Source of the DNA: Ascidiaceihabitans sp029251465
Lineage (GTDB): Bacteria > Pseudomonadota > Alphaproteobacteria > Rhodobacterales > Rhodobacteraceae
Assembly: GCF_042932805.1 (NCBI RefSeq)
Contig: NZ_CP170633.1
Span: 2,294,001 to 2,358,000, forward strand
Length of the DNA stretch: 64,000 nt
Direction of reading: 5' to 3'
The notes beneath the pieces are model-generated. The model was not told where the DNA came from. It was given only the letters and a program-made list of their open reading frames with translations, and did no database searches. Positions 43,856 to 52,011 of the stretch are shown piece after piece (position 1 is the stretch's first letter; every line of letters begins with the position of its first letter). The translations under genes were made by a program, and so were the position numbers.

Positions 43856-43885
43856 AAAAAGGCGGGCCCCGTTAGGAACCCGCCT
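43856..43885 (-). terminator. Intrinsic terminator after phaP
   Basis: On the minus strand AGGCGGG (43885-43879) pairs with CCCGCCT (43866-43860), followed by TTTTG. It ends the phasin transcript before phaR. Confidence 0.85.
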
Positions 43886-43933
43886 GAGTTGGCGCGCCAA
43901 AAAGCGCACGCACTGATTACTTAACTTAAGGGC

Positions 43934-44377
43934 TTACTTTGCAGCAGCTTTTTTCGCAGCAGCAGTTACGTCTTTTGTCGCTTTGTTCACGGCTGTTTGG
44001 GCTTCTTCTGACATGTCTTTGCCAGCGGCCATGAACAATTCAACTGTGTCCATTTGAACTTTTTTCGCGATTTCAGCGAATGTCGCCATGTTTTCTGCAG
44101 CAACTTCGGCAGAGGCGGATGCGAAATCTGTCATTGCTTTTGCGTAGTCTGCTGGCTCAGCTTTGGCTTTGGACATGTCGGCCAATTTTGCCAATGTGTC
44201 TTGTGTCCATTTGCTGGAAACCGCTGCGGATTTTTCAGCGGCTGTCAAAGCAACTGAAGACAGTTTTTCGTTCAAAGCTGTTGTGGATTTGAACGCGCCG
44301 TCCATTGCGGATGTGTCGACCGGGAAAGAACCCATAACGTCTTTGAACATCGCTGTGAAATCTGGTGTATTTGTCAT
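43934..44377 (-). CDS. phaP: Phasin
   Basis: A 147-residue helical, amphipathic protein of the phasin_2 family: TNTPDFTAMFKDVMGSFPVD, then long Ala/Lys helices (LTAAEKSAAVSSKWTQDTLAKL, DMSEEAQTAVNKATKDVTAAAKKAAAK) that coat PHA granules. AAGGA lies eight bases before the ATG at 44377. It sits between phaC and phaR on the same strand with its own terminator, and a PhaR operator lies upstream at 44486. PhaR presumably represses it until granules form. Confidence 0.94.
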   Translation of the reverse strand: MTNTPDFTAMFKDVMGSFPVDTSAMDGAFKSTTALNEKLSSVALTAAEKSAAVSSKWTQDTLAKLADMSKAKAEPADYAKAMTDFASASAEVAAENMATFAEIAKKVQMDTVELFMAAGKDMSEEAQTAVNKATKDVTAAAKKAAAK

Positions 44378-44485
44378 TGGTCTAATCCTTGTTCTATTTT
44401 CTATGCAGCGCGGCTGGGAGGAACCGTTTCTTGCTGCGTCTGCAAACTATATAGATGCCGCAGCGCAGCATTGCAAGGATTTTTG

Positions 44486-44496
44486 CTGCACCGCAG
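44486..44496. promoter_or_regulatory. PhaR operator in front of phaP
   Basis: GCTGC-ACC-GCAGC is a perfect five-base palindrome containing CTGC-N3-GCAG, 109 bases upstream of the phaP start and 17 bases beyond the phaC stop. Other TGC-rich matches lie at 44431-44445 and 44457-44473. Confidence 0.7.
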
Positions 44497-44512
44497 CATA
44501 TTTTAATATCGT

Positions 44513-46324
44513 TTATTTACAATCGCTTGACTTGACCACGACGTAAGTACCGGGGGCATCACACAACACAGGGTGGCTAGAATCACCCGGAATACGGGCG
44601 TTGACCTGCTTGCCAGACTGCTTAGACAGCCATTTGTCCCAGCGCGGCCACCACGACCCCTCGTGGAATTTTGCACCCTCTAGCCAGTCGGCATGATCAA
44701 GGGTCAGATCCTTGTTGGTATAGTGGCCGTATTTCTTTTTGCTGGGCGGATTGACGATGCCGGCGATATGGCCGGACTGCGTCATGATAAATGTCTTGTC
44801 CGCTGATCCCATCTTTTGAACGCCGCGATAGCTGTCTTTCCACGGGGCGATGTGATCGGTTTCGCAGGCAATCGCGCAGATCGGTACGTCGACCTCGTCC
44901 AGCACCAAATGATGCCCCGACAGGTCAAAGCCGACGGTGGCAAGTTCATTACGTTGGCACAGCCCGCGCAGATATTGTATCGCCATTTTGCCGGGCAAAT
45001 TCGCCCCATCCCCGTTCCAATACAGCAGGTCAAACGCAGGTGGTGTTTCGCCCAGCATGTAGCTTTTGATTGCCGGCGTGTAGACCAGATCATTGCTGCG
45101 CAAAAACGAGAACGTGCGCGCCATCACGACGGAAGGCAAAATGCCTTTGTCCGCGATCTCGGCTTCGATCCCGTCGATAAAGTCGTTTTGCAAGAACGGG
45201 GTGAATTCGCCCTGATCGCCAAAATCCGTGAGCGCGGTAAAGAACGTGGCTGATTTTACGGATGTATCGCCGCGTTGCTTCATCAGCGACAAGGTTAACG
45301 ACAACGTGGTGCCGGCAATACAGTAGCCAACGACGTTGACCTGTTTTTGATCTGTGATCGTTTTGACCTCTTCGAACGCGGTCAAATAGCCGTCTGTAAT
45401 ATAGTCTTCCATTCCGATGTCGCGGTAGGATGCATCGGGGTTGATCCACGAGACAATGAACAGCGTGTAGCCCTGATCGGTCAGCCATTTGACCATCGAA
45501 TTCTGCTCTTTGAGATCAAGGATGTAGTATTTGTTGATCCAAGGCGGAAAGATGATCAGCGGCGTTGCGTGCACGGTTTCGGTGGTTGGCTCGTACTGGA
45601 TCAGCTCCATCATCTTGTTGCGAAACACGACCTTGCCCGGTGTGGTCGCGATGTTACGGCCGATTTCAAACGCGGAATCGTCGGCCAGTTTCACAACCAA
45701 CTCGCCGTTGTTGGCCTCAAGATCAGAGATCAGGTTTTCCAAACCGTCGATAAGGCTTTGGCCTTCGGTGGCGACGGCCTTTTCTAAAGCATCCGGATTG
45801 GTCGCCAAAAAGTTTGTCGGGCTCATCATGTCGATGATCTGGCTGCTGAAATAGGTCAGGCGCTGCTTTTCCAGCGGCTCCATGTCCGACACATCTTCGA
45901 CGGCCTGCTGCAGCGCAGCGGAATTCAGTTGATATTGCTGTTTGATAAAGTTGAAATACGGGTTCGTGTCCCACATCGGATTGGCAAAACGGCGATCTTT
46001 GGGGCCCGGATCGGCGGGGGCCTGCAATTTCCCGTGCGACAACGCTTGTTGCGCCTCGACAAAATGAGTGACCGATTTCGACCAGAAATCCAGCTGATGT
46101 TCGATCACTTTGGCAGGATTTTGCATCGCCTCAGCCCAATATGCTGTGGTTGCCTGACTGAACAACGCTTGATCCGGTCCATCCAAACTGGATTGGTGGG
46201 TCGTTCGATTCGACATAACGCGGCTCAGCCGCTCGGATAATTCCTCTACTTTACGTAGATTTTCATTAAGTTTCTCGAGGTTTGCGCCAGAGATCTCCGA
46301 ATTATCGGTGTCTTTGGTTGTCAT
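44513..46324 (-). CDS. phaC: Class I polyhydroxyalkanoate synthase
   Basis: A 603-residue PhaC that polymerises hydroxyacyl-CoA into PHA. The catalytic triad is C335 in VGYCIAGTT, D490 in ACETDHIAPW and H519 in TQSGHIAGIVNP. A PEP-like FPPWINKYYILDL is typical of class I. Length is normal. The ATG at 46324 has GAGGG ten bases upstream; the open frame continues 20 codons further into TGC-rich DNA and is not used. It is divergent from phaZ. TGC-rich motifs in the gap suggest PhaR control as well. Confidence 0.96.
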   Translation of the reverse strand: MTTKDTDNSEISGANLEKLNENLRKVEELSERLSRVMSNRTTHQSSLDGPDQALFSQATTAYWAEAMQNPAKVIEHQLDFWSKSVTHFVEAQQALSHGKLQAPADPGPKDRRFANPMWDTNPYFNFIKQQYQLNSAALQQAVEDVSDMEPLEKQRLTYFSSQIIDMMSPTNFLATNPDALEKAVATEGQSLIDGLENLISDLEANNGELVVKLADDSAFEIGRNIATTPGKVVFRNKMMELIQYEPTTETVHATPLIIFPPWINKYYILDLKEQNSMVKWLTDQGYTLFIVSWINPDASYRDIGMEDYITDGYLTAFEEVKTITDQKQVNVVGYCIAGTTLSLTLSLMKQRGDTSVKSATFFTALTDFGDQGEFTPFLQNDFIDGIEAEIADKGILPSVVMARTFSFLRSNDLVYTPAIKSYMLGETPPAFDLLYWNGDGANLPGKMAIQYLRGLCQRNELATVGFDLSGHHLVLDEVDVPICAIACETDHIAPWKDSYRGVQKMGSADKTFIMTQSGHIAGIVNPPSKKKYGHYTNKDLTLDHADWLEGAKFHEGSWWPRWDKWLSKQSGKQVNARIPGDSSHPVLCDAPGTYVVVKSSDCK

Positions 46325-46350
46325 ATTAATAATTCCCTCGTATCGTTTGT

Positions 46351-46384
46351 TTGCAGCTGCAGCATTTTTGCGCGACTGCAGCAT
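46351..46384. promoter_or_regulatory. TGC-rich motifs between phaC and phaZ
   Basis: TTGCAGCTGCAGCA (46351-46364) and ACTGCAGCAT (46375-46384) are dense in TGC/GCA and lie 27-60 bases upstream of phaC, near the expected promoter. They resemble PhaR half-sites, but spacing is not the exact CTGC-N3-GCAG. Confidence 0.4.
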
Positions 46385-46455
46385 CTTGTTACCGGACTAA
46401 AATGGGCAAAACGACGCTAAGTCGCACCCACCGGGCAGTATTTTAGGAGTTCCGC

Positions 46456-47736
46456 ATGCGGTACATGGCCACTTACGATCTGATGGAAACGTTCAGAAAC
46501 ACGAATCAGTGGCTGGGCGCGTCGGCTCTCGCTCTGGGATCATACCCTGCCTTTTCGTTTATGCCCAACCCCGCGCTGGATATGTTACGGGCATGGGGCG
46601 AAGTGACGGAACGTACATTCCAACGCATGTCGGTCAAACCTGATTGGAACATTCCAACAATCGTCGGCGCGTCTGGAAAAGACCGCATTATCACCGTCGA
46701 AAAAGAGCTGGAAGGCGCGTTTGGCGACCTGATCCATTTCAAAGTGGCAGCACGCACATCAAAGAAACCACGCGTTTTGCTGGTCGCCCCGATGTCGGGC
46801 CACTACGCGACGCTTTTGCGTTCAACCGTGCATTCGCTGCTGCCGGACACCGAATTGTTTGTGACCGATTGGCACAACGCCCGCGACATTCCCGTCAGCG
46901 AAGGCAAATTCGACGTCGAAGATTACACCCTGCGTTTGGTCGAATACATGCGCCACCTGGGGCCTGACACCCACGTAATTGCCGTGTGCCAACCTGCCCC
47001 GCTGACCTTGGCCGCAACCGCCTATCTGGCCGAAGAAGACCCCGCCGCGCAGCCGCGGTCTCTGACGTTGATCGGTGGCCCGATTGACCCTGATGCCAAT
47101 CCGACGGATGTCACCGATTTTGGCCACCGCATGACGATGGGCCAACTTGAGGAAACGATGATCCAACGCGTCGGCTTCAAATACAAAGGTGTTGGACGCA
47201 AAGTTTACCCGGGCCTGCTGCAATTGGCCTCGTTCATTTCGATGAATGGCGAAAAGCATCAAAAAGCGTTCACCGACCAAATCCAGCGCGCCGCGCAAGG
47301 CGAAAGCTCGGATCACGACAAGCATAACAAGTTCTACGACGAATATTTGGCAGTGATGGACATGACCGCGGAATTCTACCTGTCCACAGTCGACCGCATT
47401 TTTAAAAATGGTGAGATCGCCAAAAACCAATTTGTCGTCGCTGGCAAACAGGTCGACATCGGTAAGATCACAACCGTCGCTGTAAAAACAGTCGAAGGTG
47501 AAGCGGACGATATCTCGGCCCCGGGCCAATGCATCGCAGCACTTGATCTATGCACCGGTTTGGACGAGTCCAAAAAGGCGAGCTACGTCGCACCTGCAGC
47601 GGGTCACTACGGCATCTTTGCAGGCAAAGCCTGGCGCAACAATATCCGACCTCTGGTATTGGATTTCATCACGGCCAACAGCCATCCAGTTGCACCAAAA
47701 TCGAAAAAACCTGCGAACAAAAACGCCGCCGCATAG
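46456..47736 (+). CDS. phaZ: Intracellular PHA depolymerase
   Basis: A 426-residue depolymerase of the intracellular PhaZa1 type. The nucleophile is C178 in IAVCQPAP, and the start MRYMATYDLMETFRN together with PTDVTDFGHRMTMGQLE, ELFVTDWHNARDIP and the end SYVAPAAGHYGIFAGKAWRNNIRP match the family. It mobilises stored polymer. AGGAGT lies five bases before the ATG. It is divergent from phaC, so making and using PHA share a control region of 131 bases. A nested palindromic element begins at its stop codon. Confidence 0.95.
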   Translation: MRYMATYDLMETFRNTNQWLGASALALGSYPAFSFMPNPALDMLRAWGEVTERTFQRMSVKPDWNIPTIVGASGKDRIITVEKELEGAFGDLIHFKVAARTSKKPRVLLVAPMSGHYATLLRSTVHSLLPDTELFVTDWHNARDIPVSEGKFDVEDYTLRLVEYMRHLGPDTHVIAVCQPAPLTLAATAYLAEEDPAAQPRSLTLIGGPIDPDANPTDVTDFGHRMTMGQLEETMIQRVGFKYKGVGRKVYPGLLQLASFISMNGEKHQKAFTDQIQRAAQGESSDHDKHNKFYDEYLAVMDMTAEFYLSTVDRIFKNGEIAKNQFVVAGKQVDIGKITTVAVKTVEGEADDISAPGQCIAALDLCTGLDESKKASYVAPAAGHYGIFAGKAWRNNIRPLVLDFITANSHPVAPKSKKPANKNAAA

Positions 47737-47842
47737 GGTGGATCAAGATCCACCTTACCACACATGTGGGTGGGGTGGGTCGACAGTTTCAGGAATGTTC
47801 AGCGGGAACGATCTAGACTCGTAAGGTGGATCTTGATCCACC
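47737..47842. repeat. MITE/REP-like element: inverted pair of palindromes
   Basis: GGTGGATC-AA-GATCCACC (47737-47754) followed by TTAC, and the exact reverse complement GTAA plus GGTGGATC-TT-GATCCACC (47821-47842), flank 62 bases. Each arm is itself a hairpin, and the two arms form a 22-base perfect inverted repeat. The element is 106 bases in total, has no coding capacity, and starts directly at the phaZ stop. Its arm shares the CACCTTACC ending with the hairpin at 2806-2830. It may also work as a bidirectional terminator. Confidence 0.8.
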
Positions 47843-47856
47843 GTTACCAACCAGCG

Positions 47857-48567
47857 TTATTGCAAAATCATCGGCTTTTTAAGCCAATCGCGCAGCGCCA
47901 AGGTGGTTTCTTCCGGTGCTTCTAGTGTCGGCAGATGCCCTGCCGTTTCAATAACCTTCAGTTGCGCATACGGGATCAGTTCAGCCATGAATGTATGGCG
48001 TTTGATCGGGCAAAGCGCATCATGCGCGCCGCATAAAACCAACGTCGGCACCTTGCATTTACGCAACGTGCCTTGTTGATCACGGCGACGTTGTAGTGCA
48101 CGTGATTGGCGTACGAACACGTCTGGTCCCAGCGCTTCGGCCATGTCCATCACCAGTTCTAATACAGCGCCACGGTGTGATCCCGGTGCCAGATAATTCG
48201 GCTTCATTTCGTCGCGCATCACTTCGAACAGGCGGCCCGTGCGCGCGCCAATAATTTGCGGTTCACGCGCCGCTGCAACCTGCGGGGTTTCGGCCAGCGG
48301 ATTGGTGTCCATCAAGGCCAGCCGTGTGATCCTGTCTGGCGCGCGGCGCAGCAGTTCCATCGCGACGATCCCGCCCATGCTAAGACCCGCTAAAGCAAAG
48401 CGTGCTGGCAGTTGATCCAGCAGTCCCGATGCGATCTCTTCGATCCGTTCGCCTTGGGTGACGGGTGCAACTGTGACGCTAAATTCTGCTGACAATTCAG
48501 CTATTTGCGGTCCAAAAAGGCGCGCATCGCACATCATGCCTGGCAAAAAGACGATAGGCTCAGGCAC
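47857..48567 (-). CDS. Alpha/beta hydrolase
   Basis: A 236-residue hydrolase with nucleophile elbow GLSMGG (S63), an acidic residue in CGAHDALCP and His in ETAGHLP. The start FLPGMMCDARLFGPQI is typical of small esterase/carboxyl-ester hydrolases near PHA genes; function on hydroxyacyl esters is possible but not shown. It converges on phaZ with the palindromic element between. The gap to the next minus-strand gene upstream is 132 bases. I see no signal peptide, so it is cytoplasmic. Confidence 0.85.
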   Translation of the reverse strand: MPEPIVFLPGMMCDARLFGPQIAELSAEFSVTVAPVTQGERIEEIASGLLDQLPARFALAGLSMGGIVAMELLRRAPDRITRLALMDTNPLAETPQVAAAREPQIIGARTGRLFEVMRDEMKPNYLAPGSHRGAVLELVMDMAEALGPDVFVRQSRALQRRRDQQGTLRKCKVPTLVLCGAHDALCPIKRHTFMAELIPYAQLKVIETAGHLPTLEAPEETTLALRDWLKKPMILQ

Positions 48568-48699
48568 AATGCACCTGCGCTGTGTTTTCGGTCTGCGCCT
48601 CTGTCTTTGAAATCACGTCAGATGCCCAACTTTTGCAATGCCTTCGGTGCTGCACCATGGCGCGATCTTGCCAAATGAGCAAGCGATGCCCGGCAGTTT

Positions 48700-49725
48700 T
48701 CAGCCCTTAACTTTGGACCAGAAATGCGCCAAATGCCGGCTCACGATTTCGTTATAACGATCTGATTGCTTGAGCGTCGCAAGCCCGGCGTTCAGGCGGT
48801 ACAAATGTGTGGTCCCGCGCCAGTGCTTTTTGGAAATGATCACATGCATGCCTTGGATCGACAAAGGCCGTTGCAAAGGCGCGATCTGCTCAGACAAGCC
48901 CAACTCAAACATCTTTTCGACGCCTAAAAATTCATTCACCGCAACCGCATCAACCTGCCCTGTCGCGAGCATGTTAAAACAGTCGTCAGGCGTGTCCGGC
49001 TGCACCAGCGTGATCAAGTCTTGGGACAACCAGTTGCGATCCGGCGTGTCCAAATCATGGGTGAAATATCCCGCAGGGCGGCACAAAGTCTTGCCGATCA
49101 CATCGCTGTCGGCCTCGAAACGCATCGACCCGTCGGTGCGTGCAAACAGCAAAATGACCAGATCAACCAGCGGGTCCGAGAAATGAAAATTCACACACCG
49201 CGAATGTTGCGGATTGTTTTCGCAATCCGGGCGAAACCACGGAAACCCCATGTCGACCTGCTTTTCGTCCAGCATCGGGCTGAGGTGTTTGGACCAGTTG
49301 TCTTCCCATACGATTGCGTATGGAATTGGCGACGGGCTTTCCTCAAGCGCTGCGTTCACCAGTTCCGTCACCATGCCGTGCCCGGGCCAGTTCCAATCCG
49401 TGAACGGCGCGTAGTTCGACGCTGTGACCAAGGTCAGCTCTGCGTCGGCTTGCTGCAAAGGCGTGGGATCAGGCGCTTTTTGCACACTGCCTTCGGGGCA
49501 TGGAATGTCCAAAACCGTGCCGACTGGAACCTCTAGCAAGCTGCCGCCCTGCAAGTCGGGGTTGTTGTAAAAAATCAGCGACCACTTGGTCAAATCGCCA
49601 ATCTGGGCCTCGGCAATCGAAAACAACGTGTCGCCATCTTTGACGGTATAGCTTGGTTGGCAGGCCTGCGCGGCACCAGACATCGCAAACGCCGTGCCTG
49701 CGGCTAGGATCAAATGTCGTATCAT
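48700..49725 (-). CDS. Secreted LysM plus solute-binding-domain protein (first of two)
   Basis: A 341-residue protein with a signal peptide (about 1-22), a LysM domain (about 25-75, SYTVKDGDTLFSIAEAQIGD), and an SBP_bac_3 domain from about residue 100 to the end. The pattern GFPWFRPDCENNPQHSRC and NFHFSDPLVDLV, with conserved cysteine pairs, is shared with the next gene. LysM binds peptidoglycan, and the binding domain is normally paired with an ABC permease, which is absent here. Either it senses a ligand at the cell wall or hands it to other proteins. The start is ATG 49725; a longer start eight codons upstream is less likely. Confidence 0.82.
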   Translation of the reverse strand: MIRHLILAAGTAFAMSGAAQACQPSYTVKDGDTLFSIAEAQIGDLTKWSLIFYNNPDLQGGSLLEVPVGTVLDIPCPEGSVQKAPDPTPLQQADAELTLVTASNYAPFTDWNWPGHGMVTELVNAALEESPSPIPYAIVWEDNWSKHLSPMLDEKQVDMGFPWFRPDCENNPQHSRCVNFHFSDPLVDLVILLFARTDGSMRFEADSDVIGKTLCRPAGYFTHDLDTPDRNWLSQDLITLVQPDTPDDCFNMLATGQVDAVAVNEFLGVEKMFELGLSEQIAPLQRPLSIQGMHVIISKKHWRGTTHLYRLNAGLATLKQSDRYNEIVSRHLAHFWSKVKG

Positions 49726-49756
49726 CGTGACGGCTCCTTTGGCCAAGAGGTTTAGC

Positions 49757-50836
49757 CTAAAAGCTGGCCCAGATTGTCGACATGTGTGTGTCTACGATTT
49801 GCTGATACTGGCCGGTGTCCTTGATCTGTTGCAGACCAGAGTTCACGGTCGCCAACAGCGCATCCGCGTTCGGGTTGGATTTGTGGATCAGCACATGCAG
49901 GCCCGTGATCGAAATCGGCCGCGCTTGCACGGCGATGATCTGATCCTTCAGACCCATTTCTTTGATCGCGGTGCGCCCGGTGAATTCATTCAAAACAACA
50001 GCGTCAACTTTGCCCTGCTGCAACATTTCGAAACAGGCAGACACGGCGACGGGTTGCACCAGCGTAATCTTGTTGCCTTTCACCCAGTTGCGCCCGTCGC
50101 TGTCCAGCATGTGGGTTGTATAGCCTTTGGGCCGACACAGCGTGCGCCCATCGATGTCGGAGTTTTTCGAGAACGGGATCGGCCGGTTTTTGTCCACAAA
50201 CATCAGAACCAGATATTCAAACATCGGATCCGAGAAGTGGAAATTCACACATCGCTCGTGCTCCGGGTTGCTGTTGCAATCCGGTTTTGCCCAAGGGAAC
50301 GCGAGATCCATGATGTGCGACGACATCATCGGATCCAGATGCGCGCTCCAGTCATTGACCCAAAACGTATCAAACCCTTCTGCCGATACGGACGACGTCA
50401 ATGCCGCTTGAAACACATCCGCCATCAAGCCGTCGTTCAGCAGGCCGCGGTGCGTAAAAGGTTTGAAATCATCCGCTGTCACCGCTTTGATCAAAGGCAA
50501 AGCACCGATCGCCGCAGCTTTTGCCGCCGGTCTTGCGATTGGTTTTGCTGCGGTAACAGTTGCGGTGGCCCCGCCAGACAGCCCTGTCGGCAGGCCATCG
50601 ATGCAGCCCAAATTCAGCTTCATTCCGACGCTGATGGAATTCGGATTTTCGCCAATCGCGCTGATGTTGTTGGTGTGGATGGCAGACCAGCGGCCGACAT
50701 TTTGATACTGACGGTCCGCGATCAACGACAGGCTATCGCCGCGTTGCACTGTGTAAACGCCGCCGCAGCTTTGCGCGGCCACCGGTGCCGCAAACGCCGA
50801 CAGCATCAACGTTGCCGCAGTCAAGAATCGTTTCAT
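49757..50836 (-). CDS. Secreted LysM plus solute-binding-domain protein (second of two)
   Basis: A 359-residue paralogue of the previous gene: signal peptide ending PVAAQ, LysM (about 27-77, VYTVQRGDSLSLIADRQYQ), an Ala/Pro linker (residues 88-115) and the SBP_bac_3 domain with AFPWAKPDCNSNPEHERC, NFHFSDP and DGRTLCRPKGY. A Gly/Ala/Thr-rich linker connects the domains. It ends 31 bases before its paralogue starts, so the two are likely in one transcript. The two share fully the unusual domain pair but differ in linker. Confidence 0.82.
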   Translation of the reverse strand: MKRFLTAATLMLSAFAAPVAAQSCGGVYTVQRGDSLSLIADRQYQNVGRWSAIHTNNISAIGENPNSISVGMKLNLGCIDGLPTGLSGGATATVTAAKPIARPAAKAAAIGALPLIKAVTADDFKPFTHRGLLNDGLMADVFQAALTSSVSAEGFDTFWVNDWSAHLDPMMSSHIMDLAFPWAKPDCNSNPEHERCVNFHFSDPMFEYLVLMFVDKNRPIPFSKNSDIDGRTLCRPKGYTTHMLDSDGRNWVKGNKITLVQPVAVSACFEMLQQGKVDAVVLNEFTGRTAIKEMGLKDQIIAVQARPISITGLHVLIHKSNPNADALLATVNSGLQQIKDTGQYQQIVDTHMSTIWASF

Positions 50837-50948
50837 CAGTCATCCCCCAGATGCATTTTGTTGGGGAATGTCCCTTATTTAGTGTAGTTAGGTCAACGTG
50901 AAAACGACATCTTGGGGCCCGACATAGATGCTTTTGTCGTTAACCACC

Positions 50949-51581
50949 TCAGGGATAACGAATTCCCCGAAAGGTAGGAAAATCGTCGTAACGGCTTTGG
51001 CGTTGCGTGAGCGTCTCATGTGGCTGTTGTCCGGCCTTCAACAGCATTCCGCGCGGGGCGATATAGCTGGAAATCGTGCGCAAGGGCGTCGCCCGCCACA
51101 CCAGGTTAAACGCGGCCAATTTCGGGAAAAACCAGATGTCGGAATATTCCAGATGATCGTGCATCCACCACGCCAGATCCTGCCAATCGCGCCCTGCGTC
51201 GTATTGATCAGCAAACCACGGGATCACGATGGATGCGCCCGCAATTGCAGCCTCGCCCTGATGCCAATCCCAGATGTGACATTCGAGCGGATTATCATTC
51301 GCCGCGCAGTTCAGCTTGTTGTCATTGCCGTATTTGTTCAACTCGGGCGACCGATACCCCGAGCGCACAGCGATCCGTCCAAAGGTCTCTTCAAGCGGGT
51401 CCAGCAGCGTCGTGCAAAACGCGCGGCCATGTTCTAGCGTCACATCGGGATCGGTCGGAATATTCGGCACGCCGTGAAAACCGTTGATCTCGGAATACAT
51501 GAAATCGCGCATGTAAAAATGTTTGGACAAGCGTTGACGCCCAAAGGTTTCAAGGCTCCACATGCTGCGCGGCTGGCGCAT
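50949..51581 (-). CDS. Peptidase M15-like protein, uncharacterised
   Basis: A 210-residue protein with MRDFMYSEINGFHGVPNIP, TFGRIAVRSGYRSPELN, ECHIWDW and LAWWMHDHLEYSDIWFFPKLAAFNL. The Arg-Ser-Gly-Tyr-Arg-Ser motif and the C-HxWD and WxHDHL pattern fit the D-alanyl-D-alanine carboxypeptidase (M15A-like) fold, with candidate metal ligands His and Asp. No signal peptide is visible, so a peptidoglycan role is not certain. The ATG at 51581 shares one base with the VOC gene stop (TGATG). A longer start would fall inside the VOC gene. Confidence 0.7.
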   Translation of the reverse strand: MRQPRSMWSLETFGRQRLSKHFYMRDFMYSEINGFHGVPNIPTDPDVTLEHGRAFCTTLLDPLEETFGRIAVRSGYRSPELNKYGNDNKLNCAANDNPLECHIWDWHQGEAAIAGASIVIPWFADQYDAGRDWQDLAWWMHDHLEYSDIWFFPKLAAFNLVWRATPLRTISSYIAPRGMLLKAGQQPHETLTQRQSRYDDFPTFRGIRYP

Positions 51582-52009
51582 CAGGCGGCACCGTTCCACT
51601 GGAATTCGCCCTGCGGTCCAAGCGGGCTAAACGGGTTGTGCGCAATTTCCCAAATGTGCCCCTCGGGGTCGGCAAAATAACCGTGATGCCCGCCCCAGAA
51701 CACATCTTGTGCAGGTTTCAAAACCTGTGCGCCTGCGGTTTCGGCTGCGGCCAAAAGCTCTGCAACCTGGTCCTTGGTTTCGACGTTGTGGCCCAAGGTC
51801 ATGCGCCCGTTCCCCAAGTCATCGACGGACAATCCGATATCTTTGGCCAGTGCATCTAGCGGGTACAACCCCAGTGTTTGTCCAATTAAATCAAAAGCAA
51901 CGACGCCATCCGGGCTCTCGACGCGTGTCCAGCCCAAGGCTTCGTAAAAGGCGGCAAGTGCTGCGATATCGCGCACGCCCAAAGTGATCAAGCTGACCCG
52001 TTGTTGCAT
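51581..52009 (-). CDS. VOC (glyoxalase/bleomycin resistance) family protein
   Basis: A 142-residue protein with two beta-alpha-beta-beta-beta halves: MQQRVSLITLGVRDIAALAAFYEALGW at the start and FWGGHHGYFADPEGHIWEIAHNP at the end. Typical metal-ligand positions (His near the end, Glu in WEIAHN) are visible. The substrate is unknown. It belongs to a tight minus-strand run with the alpha/beta hydrolases upstream and the M15-like gene downstream (one-base overlap). Confidence 0.88.
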   Translation of the reverse strand: MQQRVSLITLGVRDIAALAAFYEALGWTRVESPDGVVAFDLIGQTLGLYPLDALAKDIGLSVDDLGNGRMTLGHNVETKDQVAELLAAAETAGAQVLKPAQDVFWGGHHGYFADPEGHIWEIAHNPFSPLGPQGEFQWNGAA

Positions 52010-52011
52010 GG

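Noticed and set aside
49694..50887. 397-codon plus-strand open frame across the LysM/SBP gene
   Set aside because: It has a His/Arg-rich composition typical of antisense reading of a GC-rich gene and no family resemblance.
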